A DNA stretch of 64,000 nt from Candidatus Zhuqueibacterota bacterium (GTDB lineage Bacteria > Zhuqueibacterota > QNDG01 > JABMRT01): positions 62,001 to 126,000 of the forward strand of contig JABMRT010000038.1 in NCBI GenBank assembly GCA_013202295.1, given 5' to 3'. The translations under genes and the position numbers were made by a program. Under the pieces are notes generated by a model. The model saw only the letters and a list, made by a program, of their open reading frames with translations. It had not been told where the DNA came from and searched no databases. Positions 43,505-53,332 of the stretch are shown piece after piece (within the stretch, counting starts at the first letter, position 1; each line of letters opens with the position of its first letter).

Positions 43505-44245
43505 TTGGGCAAGCGCAATCCACCATTTGCATTTTTTGATGAAGTGTATAAGAGCTTTGACACCAAAGAGGTGTTGCGCGGCATTACACTGCTCATCCGA
43601 AAAGGTGAAGTGCTGGTTATTCTCGGTGGCAGCGGTACTGGCAAGACAGTGATTCTCAAACATATTGTGGGTCTGCTGCCTCCGGACGCGGGCCGCGTGT
43701 TTGTCAACGGTGAGGATGTCACGAACTTTGATGACAACGCGCTTCTGCCAATTCGCCGTAAAGTCGGTTTTCTGTTTCAGGGCGGTGCGCTCTTTGATTC
43801 TATGTCCGTATTTGACAATGTGGCGTTTCCATTGCGGGAACACACCCAGATGGCTGAATCCGAAATTGCTCTTAAGGTTCAGGAAAAGCTTAAACTGGTC
43901 GGCCTTGAGAATATCGACTGGATGATGCCGGATAAATTAAGCGGGGGCATGCGCAAACGCGTGGCGCTGGCACGTGCGATTATCCTTGAACCCGAAGCAC
44001 TTCTTTATGATGAGCCCACGACCGGGCTGGATCCCATCACCACCAAATGGGTGAGTAAGCTGATGCGATCCGTGCATGAAAATTTGAGTATTACATCCAT
44101 CATCGTGACGCATAATATTCAAAGCGCTATGACTGTGGCCGACCGGATCGCGTTTCTTTACCGGGGCCGCATTAAGTTTGTCGGCACACCCGATGAAATC
44201 CGCGAAACCGATGATCCCATTATTCAAGAGTTTTTAAAAAGCTGA
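43505..44245 (+). CDS. MlaF-like ABC transporter ATPase
   Basis: The 246-aa protein starts at TTG 43505, with AGAGGA upstream. Walker A is GGSGTGKT near residue 43, the signature is LSGGMRKRVALARAI near 147, and Walker B is ALLYDEPTTGLDP. It drives phospholipid transport by MlaE and the MCE protein. It lies 175 bp after mlaE, separated by a heptanucleotide tract, and 12 bp before mlaD. Confidence 0.93.
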   Translation: MGKRNPPFAFFDEVYKSFDTKEVLRGITLLIRKGEVLVILGGSGTGKTVILKHIVGLLPPDAGRVFVNGEDVTNFDDNALLPIRRKVGFLFQGGALFDSMSVFDNVAFPLREHTQMAESEIALKVQEKLKLVGLENIDWMMPDKLSGGMRKRVALARAIILEPEALLYDEPTTGLDPITTKWVSKLMRSVHENLSITSIIVTHNIQSAMTVADRIAFLYRGRIKFVGTPDEIRETDDPIIQEFLKS

Positions 44246-44257
44246 GGAATAGACTGC

Positions 44258-45265
44258 ATGAAACGATCTATATCCAAACAGATTCGCGTGGGCGGTTTTA
44301 TCATCGCTGCGCTGGTTGTGATGATCATTTTCGTTTTCACATTGGGTGAAAACAGCAAGCTGTTCGAGAGCAAAGCCTCATATCAGGTGTTGTTCTCCTC
44401 CACTGGCGGAATGTACGAGGGCGACCCTGTGCTTCTCACCGGTGTGGAAGTTGGAAATGTGACACACATCGGATTTGCTGAAGGCCTGGATGAGAAACGC
44501 ATCCTTGTAAAACTGGAAGTGTCACGATCCATTGCCGACCGGATTCGCGCGGACAGCAGGGCAAAAATCGGATCGGCCAGTATTGTATATGGCAAAGTTG
44601 TAGAAATCAGCATGGGCAGCCCGGATCAACCTGTGATTCCGGAGGACGGTTTCATCCAAACGGATGAGAAGGGTGCATTTAGCGCGATGGTGGATACCAC
44701 CAATCAGGTGTTGGAAGATTTGCGCAGTGTCATCGCCAAGATCGACCGGGGGGACGGGCTCCTCAGCACAGTGCTGAACGAACCGCTTGAAATACGCAAG
44801 ACACTGTCCCATCTGTCCACCACCACACAAAAGCTTTCCACAATTCTCTCCCGCGTGGAAAAAGGGGAAGGCCCTCTCGGTGAAATGGTGAGTGACACCA
44901 GTGATTTCCAACAAACCTTGAAAGACTTTCGCGCGGCTACGGAAGATTTTAAAACCATCACAAAGAGTTTGAGCGGCAAAGAAAGTGTGATGGGCAGGAT
45001 GATTAATGATTCCAAATACGGCAAAGAAGTGACGGATGATTTAAAAACCACACTTAATGCGTTGGCCAATATTTCCGTGAAGATCGATACCGGATATGGC
45101 ACAGCGGGACAGCTGATCAATGATCCCTCTGTGTATGAAGGGCTTCAGAATGTGATTCTCGGCATGGAGAACAGCTCCATCACCCGATGGATGATTGATG
45201 GACGCAGGAAGTCGGGAGAGAAGAAGCGAGAAGATCTTGAGAAAGAAGTGGAAGATAAAAATTGA
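44258..45265 (+). CDS. MlaD-like MCE-domain protein
   Basis: The 335-aa protein has an N-terminal membrane anchor (about residues 14-30) and a single MCE domain (about 37-115: YQVLFSSTGGMYEGDPVLLTGVEVGNV). A long helical tail follows (QVLEDLRSVIAKIDRGDGLLSTVLNE...), with repeats of LSTxxxxKGEGPLGEM and GKESVMGRMINDSKYGKE type resembling those of hexameric MCE proteins. The C terminus is charged. It shuttles lipid between the membranes. It is the third gene of the mla set. Confidence 0.9.
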   Translation: MKRSISKQIRVGGFIIAALVVMIIFVFTLGENSKLFESKASYQVLFSSTGGMYEGDPVLLTGVEVGNVTHIGFAEGLDEKRILVKLEVSRSIADRIRADSRAKIGSASIVYGKVVEISMGSPDQPVIPEDGFIQTDEKGAFSAMVDTTNQVLEDLRSVIAKIDRGDGLLSTVLNEPLEIRKTLSHLSTTTQKLSTILSRVEKGEGPLGEMVSDTSDFQQTLKDFRAATEDFKTITKSLSGKESVMGRMINDSKYGKEVTDDLKTTLNALANISVKIDTGYGTAGQLINDPSVYEGLQNVILGMENSSITRWMIDGRRKSGEKKREDLEKEVEDKN

Positions 45266-45288
45266 AAATTCAAAATTAGAAATGTAAA

Positions 45289-46164
45289 ATGACAGATCAA
45301 ATATTAAAACCACCCCAAATCAGGCCTGGCACGGTTTCAGATATTCTTTGGCATTTCACGGGTGGGCCGAAATGGAACGAAAAAGAGAAAAGACAAGAGG
45401 CTGATCCTAAACCATCAAGTGAAGCATACGAAAGACTGTGTTCAATTTTGACTGAAGATACAGAAACAGGCAAAAGAATACTAAAAGTTGGAGGCCATCG
45501 AGAAGTAGTTTTTTGTAAGTCAAAATTAGAATTCCATTTTGGAAAAAAAATAATTATTTTAAATGCTGGTGATGTTCTGTTGGAATCTTCACCCGTTTGT
45601 TGCCTGGCAGAAATTCCGATTGTGCATTTAAATTATGTTAGTGTTAGATATAGAAAATTTGCTATAGGATTTTATAGGAAAACTGCCATTAAAAATCAAT
45701 TCAATCCTGTACTTTATACTTTCGAATCGTCATCCATTGCCGGTGCTATTCGTACGCTGTCAGAAAATATCGAGTCATTGCAGGGATTTCCAGAATGGTT
45801 TAAAGAAAATGTCATTAATGATGAAAAGAACCCCGATTTTTCTTCACAAAGACCCGATCTAAAGGAAGCATATCATTTTCTATCCGGTGCGGTAGAACCA
45901 ACAAAACCGAGTTTTGAAAGAATATTGTCATTTATAAAGACAATCAAAGAAAATGAGTTGGAATCAATCTATTGTGAACGAGAATGGAGATCGACCCAGG
46001 ATTTTAGATTCACATGTGATGATGTCGCAATGATAGTATTGCCTAAGAAAATGGATGATGACAATACACCTTACTTTGATAAATTCATTGAAGAAGAAAT
46101 CGATAGATTAAGTATTCCTAGAAAAATCCCCATTATTGCATGGGAAGATCTGATAGAACATTAA
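45289..46164 (+). CDS. AbiGi-like abortive-infection family protein
   Basis: The 291-aa protein matches the pattern of the AbiGi family (putative phage-resistance antitoxin): an early DILWHFTGG, the core CLAEIPIVHLNYVSVRYRKFAIGF, NQFNPVLYTF, and a late CEREWRSTQDFRF followed by MIVLPK. The Cys/His/Tyr-rich core and the closing EREWR are the main diagnostic parts. It has no AbiGii partner here and is AT-rich relative to its neighbours. It lies between mlaD and a site-2 protease gene, suggesting insertion. Function is inferred from family only. Confidence 0.65.
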   Translation: MTDQILKPPQIRPGTVSDILWHFTGGPKWNEKEKRQEADPKPSSEAYERLCSILTEDTETGKRILKVGGHREVVFCKSKLEFHFGKKIIILNAGDVLLESSPVCCLAEIPIVHLNYVSVRYRKFAIGFYRKTAIKNQFNPVLYTFESSSIAGAIRTLSENIESLQGFPEWFKENVINDEKNPDFSSQRPDLKEAYHFLSGAVEPTKPSFERILSFIKTIKENELESIYCEREWRSTQDFRFTCDDVAMIVLPKKMDDDNTPYFDKFIEEEIDRLSIPRKIPIIAWEDLIEH

Positions 46165-46190
46165 ATTTTACTAATTGGATTTAGCCATTT

Positions 46191-46841
46191 ATGATATCAA
46201 TTGATTTTTTGCCTAAACTTGTAATTCTTTTATTCAGTGTGGTTTTTCACGAAGTCGCACATGGATGGATGGCGCTTAAAAAGGGTGATACCACGGCACG
46301 CGACATGGGCAGATTGACTCTGAATCCGATTCCCCATATTGATCCTTTTGGCACGATCATTCTGCCTTTGATGTTGATTGTGATTCAATCACCCATCCTC
46401 ATCGGAAGCGCAAAACCGGTGCCGATCAATCCCTTTTATTTTAAAGAGCCCAAACGGGATATGGCGATTGTTGGCGCAGCCGGCCCGGCAAGCAATCTGC
46501 TTTTAGCGGTGATTGCAGCCATCCTATTCAGACTGTTTGTGCTGCTCATTCCTTCCGGTGAGATGATTCAAACCATGATGGTTTACGGGGTGATTATCAA
46601 TCTGGTACTCGCATTTTTTAACTTGATGCCGGTTCCCCCGTTAGACGGATCTCGTATTGCCGCGATGTTTATGAATGAATCCACGCTTGAAAAATATTAC
46701 CGGCTTGAACGATTCGGTATATTGATAGTCATCGCACTGCTTTATTTTGGTGTATTTCGTATCCTGATTTGGCCGATTGTAATTCAGATTGCAAGTATTC
46801 TTATCGGGCCATATGGATTTTACCTGCTTTCCGCAAGATAA
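46191..46841 (+). CDS. Site-2 protease-like M50 membrane peptidase
   Basis: The 216-aa protein has about six membrane segments. The zinc motif is HEVAH (H20, E21, H24), then GPASNLLLAV and the C-terminal metal ligand Asp in NLMPVPPLDGSR. It is a compact rhomboid-free S2P of the kind that cleaves within membranes; the substrate is unknown. No ribosome site is obvious at 46191. It lies between the AbiGi-like gene and the MscS gene. Confidence 0.9.
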   Translation: MISIDFLPKLVILLFSVVFHEVAHGWMALKKGDTTARDMGRLTLNPIPHIDPFGTIILPLMLIVIQSPILIGSAKPVPINPFYFKEPKRDMAIVGAAGPASNLLLAVIAAILFRLFVLLIPSGEMIQTMMVYGVIINLVLAFFNLMPVPPLDGSRIAAMFMNESTLEKYYRLERFGILIVIALLYFGVFRILIWPIVIQIASILIGPYGFYLLSAR

Positions 46842-46864
46842 TCCATTCTTTTTGGAGTTTTATC

Positions 46865-47959
46865 ATGCAAGAAATTTTTGAAGCACTCAAACAATCCGAG
46901 TCCCTCACTTCAGTCGTACTCAGCACACTCATTCTTATAGGTACGTATCTGGTGAGTCGGCTTGCAGTCTTTGCTGAAAAAATAGTCGCACGACACACAG
47001 TGCAACGCACTGAGACCCTCTATGATGACAAATTGTTTGATATTGTCGATCGGGCCATTAGACGGTTGATCTGGATCGTCGGATTTTACTTGGCATTTCG
47101 ACAGCTTCATATTTTCTGGGCCAACAGTACAATGATTCCTTCTGCAATCAAGGGTGTGCTTTATGTGATTGCAGTGCTGATTCTTGCTCGAATGCTGAAC
47201 CGGATACTTGAAACATTGCTGGAATGGTATACCGAGGAAGTCGGTGAACGCAGCTCAGTACAATTGAAAGAAGAATTCAGACCTCTGCTCCGACGTATGA
47301 TCGGAATCGTCATCTATCTGATGGCTGTTGTACATATCATGCATTATTTTAAGCAGAATATCAGTTCCGTGCTTGTTTCTTTAGGAGTTGGATCCCTGGC
47401 TATCGCCCTGGCTGCGAAAGATACCCTCGCCAATATGATTGCGGGATTTATGATTATGACCGACCGACCCTTCCGGCTTGGTGACCGCATCCTGCTTGAA
47501 TCCGGTGAAATGGGCGATGTGTATGATATCGGACTTCGTACGACAAAGATCCTGACTTTTGATAATACATTGATTGTTGTACCAAATCAGCAAATTATCA
47601 ATGAAAAATTGACAAATCTTTCTTATCCTGATCCGCAGATTCGTGTGGTGGTGCATGTGGGTGTGGCCTATGGTTCCAATCTGGAGCAGGTAAAACAAAT
47701 TATGGAGCAGGCCTGTCTGGATCATCCCGATGTACTGGAGACGTCCCCACCGGAGGCCTACTTTCTGAATTTCGGGGATTCCTCCCTAGATCTGAGGGTC
47801 GTCTGCCGTGTGGCTACCTGGGGCCAGCAATGGCGTGTGTCTGAAGATATTCGGCTGACTGTGTACAAGGCCTTCCAGGAAGCGGGTATAGAGATTCCAT
47901 TCCCGCAGCGGGTAGTGACAGTGCAGAAAAATCCGGATGAACCGTCTCCAGAGTTATAG
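46865..47959 (+). CDS. MscS-family mechanosensitive ion channel
   Basis: ATG 46865, with GGAG upstream, gives 364 aa; a longer frame from 46769 runs into the S2P gene and is rejected. The protein has about four membrane segments, then the pore helix LGVGSLAIALAAKDTLANMIAGFMIMTDRPFRLGDRI at about residues 175-210, and the cytoplasmic beta domain with VPNQQIINEKLTNLSYPD. This is the MscS-like small-conductance channel that relieves osmotic pressure. It has an extended N-terminal region relative to the smallest MscS proteins. Confidence 0.92.
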   Translation: MQEIFEALKQSESLTSVVLSTLILIGTYLVSRLAVFAEKIVARHTVQRTETLYDDKLFDIVDRAIRRLIWIVGFYLAFRQLHIFWANSTMIPSAIKGVLYVIAVLILARMLNRILETLLEWYTEEVGERSSVQLKEEFRPLLRRMIGIVIYLMAVVHIMHYFKQNISSVLVSLGVGSLAIALAAKDTLANMIAGFMIMTDRPFRLGDRILLESGEMGDVYDIGLRTTKILTFDNTLIVVPNQQIINEKLTNLSYPDPQIRVVVHVGVAYGSNLEQVKQIMEQACLDHPDVLETSPPEAYFLNFGDSSLDLRVVCRVATWGQQWRVSEDIRLTVYKAFQEAGIEIPFPQRVVTVQKNPDEPSPEL

Positions 47960-48000
47960 TACCATCTTCAATTCATATTCCATCTTAAAGGATAGAACCC

Positions 48001-48933
48001 ATGCATGATTTTCACAGAGAATCACGTTTCCGGATCTGCCTCCTTCTCCTGATTTTGCCATTTACTTTATTTGGTCAGACTGATCAGATGGTCACGGATG
48101 ATCCCATTTATCCTGCTGATCGTGTTGCTGAAGGCTGGTTTGAAGTGTTGCAAATTACGGATCATGTTTGGCGAATTGATGATCACGGCCGGGACAACAT
48201 ATATCTCGTCGAAGGGGATGAGAAGGCTCTGCTGATTGATACGGGAACCGGTGTGGCTGATCTGAAGGGATTGGTGGAATCTATGACGGATTTACCTGTG
48301 GTCGTGGTGAACACCCACGCCCATCCGGATCACTGCGGAGGGAATCATCAATTCGAGATGGCTTATGTCCATCCCGCAGATCTTGAAACGGTGGCTGTTT
48401 TTGATAATCAAGAGAGTCACGCAGATGCGATCCAACAGGCTTTGCAGGATGAACCCGATCTGTCCAAATCTATTTTACGGGATGCGGATAGTTATAAGGA
48501 TGCGGAATTGATCCCTGTCAAGGCTGGTTATCTTTTCGATTTGGGTAACCGGATGCTTGAGGTGATCGAAGTGCCAGGACATACACCGGGCAGCATTTGT
48601 CTTCTGGATTCGAAAGCAAAGCTCCTTTTTGTCGGCGATAATAATAATACGATTGTCTGGCTCTTTCTGGACGGCTGTCTTCCCCTGGAAGTTTATTTAG
48701 AGGTTCTTCAAAAACAGAATCAACGATCTAACGAATTTGATACCATTCTGTGCGGGCATGGTGATCCTCTTGACGCGGGTTTTATTGAAGAGCAGATTGT
48801 GTGTGCTCGGAACATCCTCAATGGGTCATGTAAAGGCGAACCTTACGAAACGTTTTTTGGTCAAGTTCCACTTTGTACTTATAAAAGGGCGGGAATTGCG
48901 TTTGATCCGGAGAATTTATGGGTGAAGAAATGA
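48001..48933 (+). CDS. Exported metallo-beta-lactamase-fold hydrolase
   Basis: The 310-aa protein has a signal peptide (residues 8-25, LLLILPFTLFGQ). The MBL zinc motif is THAHPDHCGG (about residues 100-109), followed by VIEVPGHTPGSICLL and ILCGHGDPLD. It is a secreted or periplasmic hydrolase; the fold covers lactonases, phosphodiesterases and other enzymes, and substrate is unknown. It starts 42 bp after the MscS gene. Confidence 0.87.
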   Translation: MHDFHRESRFRICLLLLILPFTLFGQTDQMVTDDPIYPADRVAEGWFEVLQITDHVWRIDDHGRDNIYLVEGDEKALLIDTGTGVADLKGLVESMTDLPVVVVNTHAHPDHCGGNHQFEMAYVHPADLETVAVFDNQESHADAIQQALQDEPDLSKSILRDADSYKDAELIPVKAGYLFDLGNRMLEVIEVPGHTPGSICLLDSKAKLLFVGDNNNTIVWLFLDGCLPLEVYLEVLQKQNQRSNEFDTILCGHGDPLDAGFIEEQIVCARNILNGSCKGEPYETFFGQVPLCTYKRAGIAFDPENLWVKK

Positions 48934-49044
48934 GGAATGTTCTAATACGGGTCCGCGATGATTCTTGATTCACAGACGAATTTTCCCTAACTTCGGAATA
49001 GCTTAAAGAGTCGTAAACCACTCACCTAACAGAAAATTATCTCA

Positions 49045-50922
49045 ATGGCACATCTGCGGCAAGAGGTTCAGAGCAAAACAGCCTTCTTAGACTTGTTGTT
49101 TTATGGAAGTATCTTCTTGTTTTATTTTATTTATATCTGGCTTCGAATCGAACCGAATCTATATTTTCTTTATAAGCAACCCGCATTTTACTTCATGCCT
49201 CAATTTATCGGTCCTTATCTGAATTACCCAGGCGGATTACTCGAAGCGTTTGGCGCATTGCTCTCGCAATTCTACCTGATTCCTCCTCTGGGTGCGTTTA
49301 TCCTTTCCACGATTTTATTAGGAATTGCTTTGACAACCCGGTATTGGATTGTCACAATTGGGGGCGGAAAGTCCACACACCTGTGTTTGTTTATTCCGGT
49401 GGTTCTGTTGTTCATGCTGTATCATGATTACGGATATCCATTGGAAGGGTCGTTAGGGTTGTTGGCAGCGCTCTTGGTTTTCACGATTCACAGCCGAATC
49501 TTCAGAAGCCGTCCCTTGTTTTTTTGGGTAATTTCCCTTCTGACACTACCACTATTTTATTACTTATGCGGCGGGCCGGTATTTTTATTCGCGCTACTTT
49601 GTATCCTTTACGTATTGTCCGATAATTCTCAAAAATGGATTTTACGTATTTTGATGGCACTCTCCTTTCTTATCATGACTGGCCTTTTACCCTTTCTTTC
49701 AATCAAGCAAATTATGATTGCTCAGCTCCAGGAAAGAATGTTTGGTAACCTGCTGACGTTCTATCCCTCGCATTTGCCATGGGCGTCTTGGCTTATTTAT
49801 GGATTCTATCCGTTAACTTATCTGTGTGTCCGAGTTTTTAAAATCTCCGGAGTTCAGAAGCAGCTTCAGAAAATCAAGATTTCATCCATTCACAGAATTT
49901 ATCAATTTGCGAGTATTGTCATTTTAAGCGGATTGGCTGCACTTTACACCTTCGATCAAGAGAGTAAATCCAACTTCTCTGCCGAGTACCTGGCGCATGA
50001 ACATCGCTGGGATGAAGTTCTGGACATCGTTCGGGATCAGCCGACATTAAATATTTATACATCCGTACAGGCTAATCGTGCGCTGTATCATACTGGGCAG
50101 CTTCTGGATTCCATGTTTGCTTATCCTCAAGACTGGGGAAAGCACGGATTGTTTCATCCTCAAGAGTACAGTTATATGTATCCACTTCAGATCAGCGATC
50201 TTTTTTTTGATCTCGGGCATGTCACCGAGTCGCAGCACTGGGCCTACGAGGCACAGGCGATTCATAAAGACAGTCCATGGAATCTTCAGAGATTGGTCCA
50301 AACGCATCTTCTGAAGGGCAACTTGCCGACCGCAAGACGGTATTTGTACACACTTGAAAGATCTTCAATTTTCAAAAAATGGGCGGATGTTCATTTATTG
50401 TTTGTGGAACAACCGGCTCGAATTCTAAAAAATACCGCCTTGCGAGACAAGTACAACCTCATGCCCAGAACCGATTTCATTGTACACAGTGCAATTCCGC
50501 AGGATGATCTGGAAGGTTTGTTAAAAAGCAATCCAAATAACCGAATGGCATTAGAGTATCTGATCGCCAATCATCTGTTGTCGAAGCAGCTCGATTTGAT
50601 TGCCGATCATACAAAGTCTCTGATCCGCTTTAAATATCCACACATTCCCACGCATCTTGAAGAAGCGTTTTTGATTTATCTTACATCCGATGCATCGCAT
50701 AATCTGGCTATCCCCGGGTATCAGATCAGGCAAAGCACGGCAGAGAAATTCAAGGATTATCTACGAATTGCAAACAAACACCGTGATAATCCAAGCCGGA
50801 TGAAAGAGGAACTCCATAAAAAGTATGGGAACACGTACTGGTTTTATTATTATTTTCATAAAGAATTGGATATTAAGGCCATACTTGCTCCGGTGCTTGA
50901 ATTGCCGGGAAAGAAAAAATGA
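49045..50922 (+). CDS. Polytopic membrane protein with C-terminal helical-repeat domain, DUF6057-like
   Basis: The 625-aa protein has about nine or ten hydrophobic segments in the first 305 residues. The C-terminal half is soluble and built of helical pairs with TPR-like spacing (HEHRWDEVLDIVRDQPTLNIY, ANRALYHTGQL, HLLKGNLPTARRYLYTLE). It resembles the DUF6057 family of Bacteroidota, which often precedes a TolB-like lipoprotein, as here: its stop overlaps the next gene's start (ATGA, 50919-50922). Function is unknown. Confidence 0.7.
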   Translation: MAHLRQEVQSKTAFLDLLFYGSIFLFYFIYIWLRIEPNLYFLYKQPAFYFMPQFIGPYLNYPGGLLEAFGALLSQFYLIPPLGAFILSTILLGIALTTRYWIVTIGGGKSTHLCLFIPVVLLFMLYHDYGYPLEGSLGLLAALLVFTIHSRIFRSRPLFFWVISLLTLPLFYYLCGGPVFLFALLCILYVLSDNSQKWILRILMALSFLIMTGLLPFLSIKQIMIAQLQERMFGNLLTFYPSHLPWASWLIYGFYPLTYLCVRVFKISGVQKQLQKIKISSIHRIYQFASIVILSGLAALYTFDQESKSNFSAEYLAHEHRWDEVLDIVRDQPTLNIYTSVQANRALYHTGQLLDSMFAYPQDWGKHGLFHPQEYSYMYPLQISDLFFDLGHVTESQHWAYEAQAIHKDSPWNLQRLVQTHLLKGNLPTARRYLYTLERSSIFKKWADVHLLFVEQPARILKNTALRDKYNLMPRTDFIVHSAIPQDDLEGLLKSNPNNRMALEYLIANHLLSKQLDLIADHTKSLIRFKYPHIPTHLEEAFLIYLTSDASHNLAIPGYQIRQSTAEKFKDYLRIANKHRDNPSRMKEELHKKYGNTYWFYYYFHKELDIKAILAPVLELPGKKK

Positions 50923-52487
50923 ATGGGATTCATCCAACTATAGTGCGCATTTTACTTCTTCTGACGATTTTAATGGTTCTGAGTTGCGGCTTTCCGGAGC
51001 CGGACTCGGTGACACAAATCCTTCGGCAGCCGAAGATCACACCAGATTATGCTGATCTGATTATTCCGCCTAATATTGCACCGATGCATTTCCAGATTCA
51101 GGAAGAAGGGAAGGTCTTTCGAGTGTCCATCCAATCTTCGAATCTTGAACCGATCATAATACAAAGCAGCAATCCGGAGATTCGAATTGCACAAAAAACC
51201 TGGCGAAGATTGCTCCAGAAAAATAAAGGAAAATCCTTTCGCATCGATATAGATGTCCAGACTTCTGATGAAAAATGGGAGCGGTTTGAATCCATTATAA
51301 ACCATGTTTCTGAGTCCGATATTGATGGATTTCTCGTGTACCGCCGGTTGAGGCCCTATCATACACTTTGGGGTACCATGGGGATTTATCAGCGGAACCT
51401 GGAGGATTTTTCCGAGACACCGCTGCTGCTGAACCGGACCATGGATAACACGTGCATTAATTGTCACAGTTTTTATCAGAAGCGGCCGGATCGGATGATC
51501 CTCCACACTCGCGGGCGAAGCGGTTCCGGCATGCTTGTGGCCGATGGCGAGAATGTGATCAAAGTGGATACACGAACCGCGTTCAATCAGGGACATGCGA
51601 CGTTTCGCTCGTGGCATCCCAACGGCGAGATTGTTGCAGTGTCGATCAATCGGTTTATTCAGTTCTTTCACGCAACAGGTGAAAGCCGCGAGGTCTGCGA
51701 TCTGGGATCTGATCTGATGCTATATCATTTTGAATCCAACACAATGTCGACTTACCCGACCATTGCACACCCTGATCGTATGGAAACCTATCCGTGCTGG
51801 GCTCCTGATGGCTGCTCTCTCTTTTTCTGCAGTGCGCCGAAAATAGAATCCTATCTCACAGCTGAAGAGAGGGATATCGATGCAGTATACTCCAGAATTC
51901 AATACGATTTGCATCAGATTCCGTATGATCCCGAATCTGGAACATGGGGAAAGATCACGACAATTCTCTCCTCCTCCGAAACGGGCAAGAGTGTAGTGAT
52001 GCCGAATGTTTCACCAGACGGACGTTTCCTCCTTTTCAGCATAGCGGATTACGGCAGTTTTCCCATTTTTAATAAAAGCAGTGATATATATATGATGGAT
52101 TTGCAAACAGGTGATTACCATAAGCCGGATATCAATAGCGATGAAACAGAAAGCAGTATGTGCTGGTCCAGCAATGGCCGGTGGTTTGTCTTTGTCAGCA
52201 AGCGGATGGATGGGTTGTACGCGTTTCCGTATCTCTGCCATGTGGATGAATCCGGTCGGGTATCCAAGCCCTTCCTGCTGCCACAGGATGATCCCGATTA
52301 CTATGAAACAGTTCGTGAAACCTTCAATGTGCCTGAGTTTGTGACCGGACCGGTTGAGACATCATGGCAGGCGTTGTCCCGTGCAGCATTGGATAACGCA
52401 TCCCTGATTCAAGCGAATCTGGATGAAAAAGTACAGGTCGATCAAGTCACGGGGGCTTCGGTACGAAGTATGTGGCAGCAGCCGTAA
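50919..52487 (+). CDS. Lipoprotein with mono-heme c site and TolB/PD40-like propeller
   Basis: The 522-aa protein has a lipobox LMVLSCGF (Cys about residue 23). A CxxCH heme motif occurs near residue 186 (CINCHSF). The second half looks like a TolB-type propeller with blades such as ATFRSWHPNGEIVAVS, YPCWAPDGCSLFF, PNVSPDGRFLLFS and SSMCWSSNGRWFVF. It therefore combines a heme c with a carbohydrate/peptidoglycan-type propeller on the cell surface or periplasm. It is coupled to the preceding membrane protein. Its electron partner is unknown. Confidence 0.75.
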   Translation: MNGIHPTIVRILLLLTILMVLSCGFPEPDSVTQILRQPKITPDYADLIIPPNIAPMHFQIQEEGKVFRVSIQSSNLEPIIIQSSNPEIRIAQKTWRRLLQKNKGKSFRIDIDVQTSDEKWERFESIINHVSESDIDGFLVYRRLRPYHTLWGTMGIYQRNLEDFSETPLLLNRTMDNTCINCHSFYQKRPDRMILHTRGRSGSGMLVADGENVIKVDTRTAFNQGHATFRSWHPNGEIVAVSINRFIQFFHATGESREVCDLGSDLMLYHFESNTMSTYPTIAHPDRMETYPCWAPDGCSLFFCSAPKIESYLTAEERDIDAVYSRIQYDLHQIPYDPESGTWGKITTILSSSETGKSVVMPNVSPDGRFLLFSIADYGSFPIFNKSSDIYMMDLQTGDYHKPDINSDETESSMCWSSNGRWFVFVSKRMDGLYAFPYLCHVDESGRVSKPFLLPQDDPDYYETVRETFNVPEFVTGPVETSWQALSRAALDNASLIQANLDEKVQVDQVTGASVRSMWQQP

Positions 52488-52567
52488 CAAGTTATCGAAA
52501 AGTTTACTTTAGATATAATACATCCCTTCAGAGAGGGAGTATCCACATTTTAATTAAGGAGAGAATG

Positions 52568-53212
52568 ATGAAACGGTTTTCTTTAATCCCAATACTTTTA
52601 TTCGTAGTTGTTTTATGGATGGGCTGCTCGACCTCTTCGGACGCTGAAAAGGTTATGCTTTTTAATGGCACTGATTTTAATGGTTGGACGTTTGTACTCG
52701 CAGACACGACTGTCCAACCTGAAGATGTATGGTCCGTGCAAGATGGTGTGATCCATTGTAAAGGTGTGCCGAATGGATACATGCGAACCATGGCATCCTA
52801 TTCCGATTACCAACTCCATGTCGAATGGCGCTGGACGGAGAATCCGACCAATAGCGGTGTACTGTTGCATGTTCAGTTTTTGGATCAAATCTGGCCGAAC
52901 GCATTTGAGTGTCAACTTCAGGCAGAAAGCGCAGGTGATTTTGTATTGATCGGGCCTGGAAGTGTTACAGTAAATGATTCCACATATTCAATCATGGATA
53001 AGTGGCTGGTGATTCCAAAACAGCATGAGAGCAGTGAGAAACCGGCCGGAGAGTGGAACACCTACGAAATCACTGTGAAGGGGTCCACGATCACTGCGAC
53101 GGTGAATGGCGTCATCCAAAATCATGGAACAGATGTTGCGCTCTCTTCAGGATCAATCGCGCTACAGAGTGAGGGATCACCCATTGAGTTTCGCAATGTG
53201 TGGGTAAAATAA
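52568..53212 (+). CDS. DUF1080 lipoprotein (3-keto-disaccharide hydrolase family)
   Basis: ATG 52568 is six bases after AAGGAG, better spaced than ATG 52565, and gives 214 aa. A lipobox LWMGCSTS gives a lipid-modified Cys at about residue 20. The rest is the DUF1080 jelly roll: VMLFNGTDFNGWTF, VEWRWTENPTNSGVLLHV, ECQLQAESAGDFVLIG and WNTYEITVKGSTITATVNG. Relatives act on 3-keto-glycosides. It probably works in the envelope alongside the glycosidases of this window. Confidence 0.87.
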   Translation: MKRFSLIPILLFVVVLWMGCSTSSDAEKVMLFNGTDFNGWTFVLADTTVQPEDVWSVQDGVIHCKGVPNGYMRTMASYSDYQLHVEWRWTENPTNSGVLLHVQFLDQIWPNAFECQLQAESAGDFVLIGPGSVTVNDSTYSIMDKWLVIPKQHESSEKPAGEWNTYEITVKGSTITATVNGVIQNHGTDVALSSGSIALQSEGSPIEFRNVWVK

Positions 53213-53332
53213 AAGTGTAATAAATTGTAATGCGTGGTTGCGGAATAGGGAACCGATGATTATCTTCTGTATGAATGACCAATTCATCGGGTCATCCCTC
53301 AGAATGCAGATATTTATATGGGAATATAATTT

